From NCBI GenBank assembly GCA_023014335.1, contig JAECYW010000001.1, forward strand, positions 3,782,001 to 3,846,000: a stretch of DNA of 64,000 bases, read 5' to 3'. This document shows, one piece after another, positions 59,930 to 64,000 of this stretch; within the stretch, counting starts at the first letter, position 1, and each line of letters starts with the position of its first letter. The notes beneath the pieces are model-generated. The model did no database searches and had not been told where the DNA came from. It saw only the letters and a program-made list of their open reading frames with translations. The DNA comes from Galerina marginata (lineage: Eukaryota; Basidiomycota; Agaricomycetes; Agaricales; Galerinaceae). Position numbers and translations under genes: made by a program.

Positions 59930-60287
59930 ATCCATACATGACCCAAGCAACCACCATGTGAAGCCTAGATTGAGCCCATTACGAACGCAAGCCAGCGCTA
60001 CTAGTAGACAGGAGGACAAGGTGCGACTGCAGCGGATGTCGACAGCGCCAAGACGGAAGTTATTGAGGGGAAAGCCAGCCTCGATGGGTCACAGTAGGTC
60101 TATCTTAGCAGCCCACGGCCGGGTCTACCAAGGTTCTGATAGCGCGTCGAGCAGCCGCGCAAGTTTGGTTTGTTGAATCTGCAACAACTGCAAAGAAAAA
60201 CCGCGCTGGCACACAACTGTGCACAGCCGCTGATGTGATAGACTCCATCTAATCTAATCTACGCTTGGGCTGCTCAGTCAACAGGCA
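59930..60287. promoter_or_regulatory. Orphan copy of the F-box/ligase divergent block
   Basis: Matches 55629-55895: CAACCACCATGTGAAGCCTAG / GAACCACCAATTGATGCCTAG, ATTGAGCCCA, then CTGCAAAGAAAAACCGCG, GTGCACAGCCGCTGATGTGAT, and CATCTAATCTAATCTACGCT followed by TGGGCTGCTCAG. Neither an F-box gene on its left nor ligase exons on its right remain. It is the same orientation as in the right arm and shows that the cassette once extended or was copied farther. Confidence 0.7.
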
Positions 60288-60780
60288 TTCCAAAGGCATT
60301 CACCGCCCAAAGCGTTTGGAATGATATTGCCTTCGAGACAGGCTATTAGGCGCTACTCCAAGGTTGACGGCAGACTTCCAGAACACCTTGAACATTGTAA
60401 AGTAGTTGAATTGGTGTTACATGTCGGAAAGCCGGCGTTCAGCTATATTAAACCGTGTAGGTAATTACTACATACTTTTACACACCACTACCACATGTGA
60501 ATCCGTCAATGAGGGAATAAACATGTACAGAAATTATGAGGCGCACATGGTCCATAGGTGCCGAATCTTCCACGACATGACGTGAGATCCTGGAATCACG
60601 CACAATCCAAGCGCTTGTATTTATTCGGGAAGGTTGGAAAAGAGTCTCAAGGACTTAAGGGTTCCCCCGACGAGTTAAATACTTATTTACATATGTGTAG
60701 GAATAGCAATAAGACGACGAGCTTGGGGTTTGCGAGCGGAGACGATACAGTAGATCTAGAAAAACATTCAAGAAGTACCT
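60288..60780. other. 3' flank region, no gene recognised
   Basis: Between the orphan block and the membrane protein gene. CATTCCAAAGGCATTC at 60287 is a short local repeat. No gene. Confidence 0.35.
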
Positions 60781-61983
60781 TTACCCTGAATTTCCAGCCT
60801 CAACTGGGCTTGCGTATTCTGGTGGCGACTCTGAAGGCCTTTCAACTTGGGCTGGCTGAATAATCGACCCCATTGCATCGGTCTCTCGGAACCTTCGCGC
60901 TAAATTCTCGATTTCTTGCATTCGTTGTCGCAGAGCCTGAAGCTCACTGGCTGTGCTATCCAGTGACATTGGTGGGGGGGAAGGGGTGCTTACGGTCCCT
61001 TCCAGCGGTCGAACAATCTCCCCAGATTGAATTCCAGTACTTTGCGAGCGGGAGGTGTCCTGACGAACATAACCGTGTTTCGATGAAGATTGATTTGTCG
61101 ACTTTGGGGAGTGTGTAATGTCTCCCGAGGCTATATTACCGAATTGTGACGGGGAGCTTGTAAACTGGCCTCCTTGTTCCACGGAGACTGGCTCTCTGGT
61201 TTCGATGGGGAAAGGATCGGGTAGGAGTACGGGTTGTGCTTCCCTTCTGCGATTTCTTCGTCGACAGAAAAAGAAAATGATGATGATGAGAAGAATTACA
61301 GCAACCGCTGAACCTATCGTGCTACCAACGATAACCGCCAAACGATTTGAGCTCAGCCTGGTCTGCGGTGTGGTAGACGAGCCGGGGAAGGAAGTGTTAT
61401 TCGGCGATCCGGGAGATAAAGGTGTGGATCTGGCTGTTGAAGACGCCAAACCAGAGCCAGTCCCTGCTGAGCCAGGCAATGCTCCCGTCGGGCTACTTCC
61501 GGGAGGGCCTAATGTTACTGTCGAGGCGGGAAGAACTATGGTTACCGGTGGTGTAATCGTCACGACAGCGGGTACTCCATTAGATTCAGTGATTGTCGTA
61601 ATTACTGGCGGAATAACAGATATCTGGACCGGCACAACAACTATCACTTCCGTTTCAGTACTGGAAGGAGAAACCAATATGGTAGTAGTCGATCTAAACT
61701 CTGTTGTTGTCGTCACCGTCGCGGATACCTGACGCCTGCGTTTAGCACCAGGAGGGCGGATTTCTGGACCGCGTCGGGGAATCAAGCGTGGATCAAGCAA
61801 GACTGGTCTCTGTTGGCGTAATTTTTGTCTTAGCTTGAAATACTGGATTCCGGCGGCGTTCGACGATGGAGCATCTTTAACGATTGTGGACGCTGTCGGT
61901 ATGTTTTGCTGAAAAGACCGGTTGCGTTCCGCTCCCGTTTTCATAGTTGAGCCTCGTCCCTGTTCAAGGACGAGTTCGTCCAA
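60781..61983 (-). CDS. Mucin-like single-pass membrane protein with a PPxY tail
   Basis: Open frame of 400 aa. Residues 85-210 are Ser/Thr/Pro/Val-rich (TVTTTTEFRSTTTILVSPSS, VTITPPVTIVLP), as in heavily O-glycosylated ectodomains. A membrane segment follows at about 220-240 (AVIVGSTIGSAVAVILLI), with a basic stop-transfer (RRRNRRR). The cytosolic tail is disordered, with a short coiled coil (ASELQALRQRMQEIENLARR) and a near-terminal SPPEY, a PPxY motif of the kind bound by WW domains of Rsp5/Nedd4 ubiquitin ligases. The layout recalls fungal wall-stress sensors and the many uncharacterised Agaricomycete proteins with TM plus Ser/Thr ectodomain. No signal peptide is seen at this start, so an upstream exon is probably missing. 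Function unknown. Confidence 0.65.
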   Translation of the reverse strand: MDELVLEQGRGSTMKTGAERNRSFQQNIPTASTIVKDAPSSNAAGIQYFKLRQKLRQQRPVLLDPRLIPRRGPEIRPPGAKRRRQVSATVTTTTEFRSTTTILVSPSSTETEVIVVVPVQISVIPPVITTITESNGVPAVVTITPPVTIVLPASTVTLGPPGSSPTGALPGSAGTGSGLASSTARSTPLSPGSPNNTSFPGSSTTPQTRLSSNRLAVIVGSTIGSAVAVILLIIIIFFFCRRRNRRREAQPVLLPDPFPIETREPVSVEQGGQFTSSPSQFGNIASGDITHSPKSTNQSSSKHGYVRQDTSRSQSTGIQSGEIVRPLEGTVSTPSPPPMSLDSTASELQALRQRMQEIENLARRFRETDAMGSIIQPAQVERPSESPPEYASPVEAGNSG

Positions 61984-63184
61984 ACCTCGAATGCTTGAGC
62001 TCGAGGAGAGAAGCTAACCGAAGGCGGGGTTGAACTTCAAGGTACATATGGCACATTGGGAAATCACTTGATGGTTCTGTCTGATCAATTATAGCGACTG
62101 AAATCTGGTGGAAAAGACTTGCTTTCTGATTCATTGCGTGACTTCTTCCTATTATTAAAGAGAGTACAAGGTCTGCGAATAACGTGAATAAATACTACCC
62201 GTTTGATATGAGAGTTGAAATTGAACTTCACCATTGATCGATGTAGTCACCCTATGGCCGTTTCCATAAAACCCTCATTGGCGCCTAAAGGTGTTCTTGA
62301 CGAGTAGACTTTGAGCATGGAACGACATCACACAGAGGTTGTTGAGTTGTGAGGATCCTGTTCGTCACACAGGTTGGCAAGCCTGGTAACCCGTATTTCA
62401 TCATGGACGCTGGGTAGAGAAGTCCACAAAATCGGCGCCTCCAAAGCAGTCCATGTATGTTTAGAAACAGAAGTTTAAAATACTTTCTTTTCGGGTTAAA
62501 GGGAGAAAGGAGGGGGTTCCGAGATCCGCTGCTCTAACAATGCCACGGCGTGTAAGAATCAACCCCATGTTACGGTAAAGAATTTTATTCACGTAGAAAC
62601 GGCAGTCTCGGCGTTCTGTTTTCATGCATTACTTCCTTCTTCTGGCTCTATGGACATTGTACTTTTGTCCCTCTTTCTGCACATTTATTCAGAAATTCTC
62701 CATCAGGACATACCGGTACGCACCTCATAATGTGGACCGACCTCAGCATTATTTCTGAGCCATGCGCCGAGAATTCGTTGGTCCTGGAACCTTGAAATTT
62801 CAGATAGCTACTGCTGTCAGTTAATTAATGATCACGGACAGTGCTCAGAGAAGCCCTTTACCTGGTGAGAGGCATGAATCAAGACGAATGAGGTGCAAGG
62901 TTCCCAGTGTTCAGATTCTTCATAGTGAGGTCGCGTGGATGAGCGACCCAGTTTAGAACTCGGCGGGATGGGGGTAAGGTCCGTACCGATTTTCTCGCAC
63001 CTCTAGGACGGTAGCTCGGTTATATTGACAGCCCCGGTTGTGTACATCCTGCGCAATGTATGGGTTGGGTATTGTGCTTGAACGCTTGACCGTCTTGCGA
63101 TGGTCTGTGTGCGACTTCTCTCACGCCGAATGCACATGACCCTCCAATACTTCCTTTTGCTGGACTTTAGTTATCCATTGAGAC
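61984..63184. other. Intergenic, no gene recognised
   Basis: Upstream region of the mucin-like gene. A first exon encoding a signal peptide may be hidden in 61984-62300; none could be chosen with confidence. Confidence 0.3.
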
Positions 63185-63630
63185 GTTTTCAATAAACGGA
63201 TAGTGGATATAAATCCGGAGCATCCGCAACGGATTATGCGGCCTATATAAAAGAACGAAGTTAGAGTTCAGTGAAGCAAGAGACGAGATTTGAAAAGTAC
63301 ATTTTAAACTTGAAGTCTGCAGGTGATAAGGGAGCGTCCAATGCAGATCCGCTGGACTGACGGAAAATAAGGGCAGAAAAGACGATTTCTATCTGGAATT
63401 CTGTTGTCAGGGCAAGCTGAGAAAGGAACAAAAATATTAGAGGAGAAAGGAATACCTGGTCAAGACCTGGACGGCGCCATACTGACGATTGATCAGATAG
63501 GTCGAAAACGTTTCGATGTTGGGAAAGCAGTCTAATTTGCTATGGAGAATGCCTTGGATGTAGGCGGCAGGTTTGACAGATGTGTTTGCCACTTTTAAGT
63601 AGAAGAACGACAATGGCGATGTAACAAGGG
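63185..63630. repeat. Direct repeat, copy 2 of the 58970-59405 element
   Basis: Same landmarks in the same order as copy 1 with many substitutions; a minus-strand CYIAIVVLLLKSG piece corresponds to YIAIFVLLLE. After 63631 the minus strand stays hydrophobic (TTLFVFLVINYVTSPAS near 63840), which could be another piece of the same remnant. The window ends at 64000 without a resolved gene. Confidence 0.55.
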
Positions 63631-64000
63631 GGATTCAACGGGCACCTACCCAGCTATACGGGTAGATACATCAAAGCGGCGAAAGTACTGGACGAGGAGG
63701 CCGGGAGCGATATCAAATTATTCATATTCACGGTGGGCACGGGCAAAGTCCAGATAGCCAATGCGTACGGTTGAGATGTTAAGGGGAGGGAAGCAGGGGA
63801 TGTGACGTAGTTGATAACGAGGAAAACAAAAAGAGTGGTATGGCGCGGGACCCCGATCGATGTTGTCACCAAAACACGAAGTTAAACCTTGATAACTTGA
63901 ATAGAATGAGAGCGATGGCGGGATATGCTGCGAGCCTCGAGTTTCACCACCTAGAGCCTTCCGAGCTGAAGTTTACCACTATTAGGCCCAGTAAGGCGAA

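Overview
The window looks like nuclear DNA of a mushroom-forming basidiomycete (Agaricomycetes-type). Genes are interrupted by many introns of about 45-80 bases with GTRNGT donors. There are expanded F-box families, small secreted Y3-like cysteine-rich proteins, and typical fungal housekeeping genes. No tRNA, rRNA or CRISPR array is supported. All multi-exon models below were assembled by eye from splice signals, phase and family alignment from memory; no transcript or database was consulted.

Layout. 1-1544: 5' part of a secreted pepsin-like protein with a damaged first active site (minus). 4190-6897: a seven-exon SRPK-family kinase-like protein (minus) that has lost its ATP-binding residues and carries an N-terminal Gly/Ala zipper and charged helix. 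7.3-14.9 kb: two F-box genes alternating with two copies of an ATP-dependent DNA ligase gene, one a wreck and one intact. 15776-16318: a MITE with long terminal inverted repeats and a perfect 9-base target duplication. 17733-20287: vacuolar carboxypeptidase S (M20) gene with 16 exons. 20.3-25.3 kb: no recognisable gene. 25318-26835: NRG1-like zinc-finger gene. 27316-29192: PP4 catalytic subunit. 31885-34650: ABC-F protein of the ARB1/ABCF2 type. 37.8-41.2 kb: a tandem duplication, each unit with one Y3-like secreted protein gene. 42.2-46.8 kb: an old decayed ligase/F-box pair with a different F-box gene between them. 47492-51278: DUR3-type urea transporter containing an exact 156-base internal tandem duplication. 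51.7-58.5 kb: a mirror image of the 7.3-14.5 kb block (two F-box genes, two dead ligase copies). 58.5-64 kb: duplicated remnants, an orphan copy of the F-box/ligase divergent region, and a mucin-like single-pass membrane protein.

The main theme is a recurring two-gene cassette: an F-box gene and a SWIM-finger DNA ligase gene that face each other tail to tail and are head to head with the next cassette. I see five copies plus one orphan promoter block. The 7.3-14.5 kb and 51.7-58.5 kb blocks are an inverted segmental duplication. Four of five F-box partners remain open, but only one of five ligases does. The second theme is the pseudokinase at 4190-6897. The third is heavy use of microexons (8, 9, 10, 14 and 15 bases) in otherwise conserved genes; without them these genes would be misread as broken.
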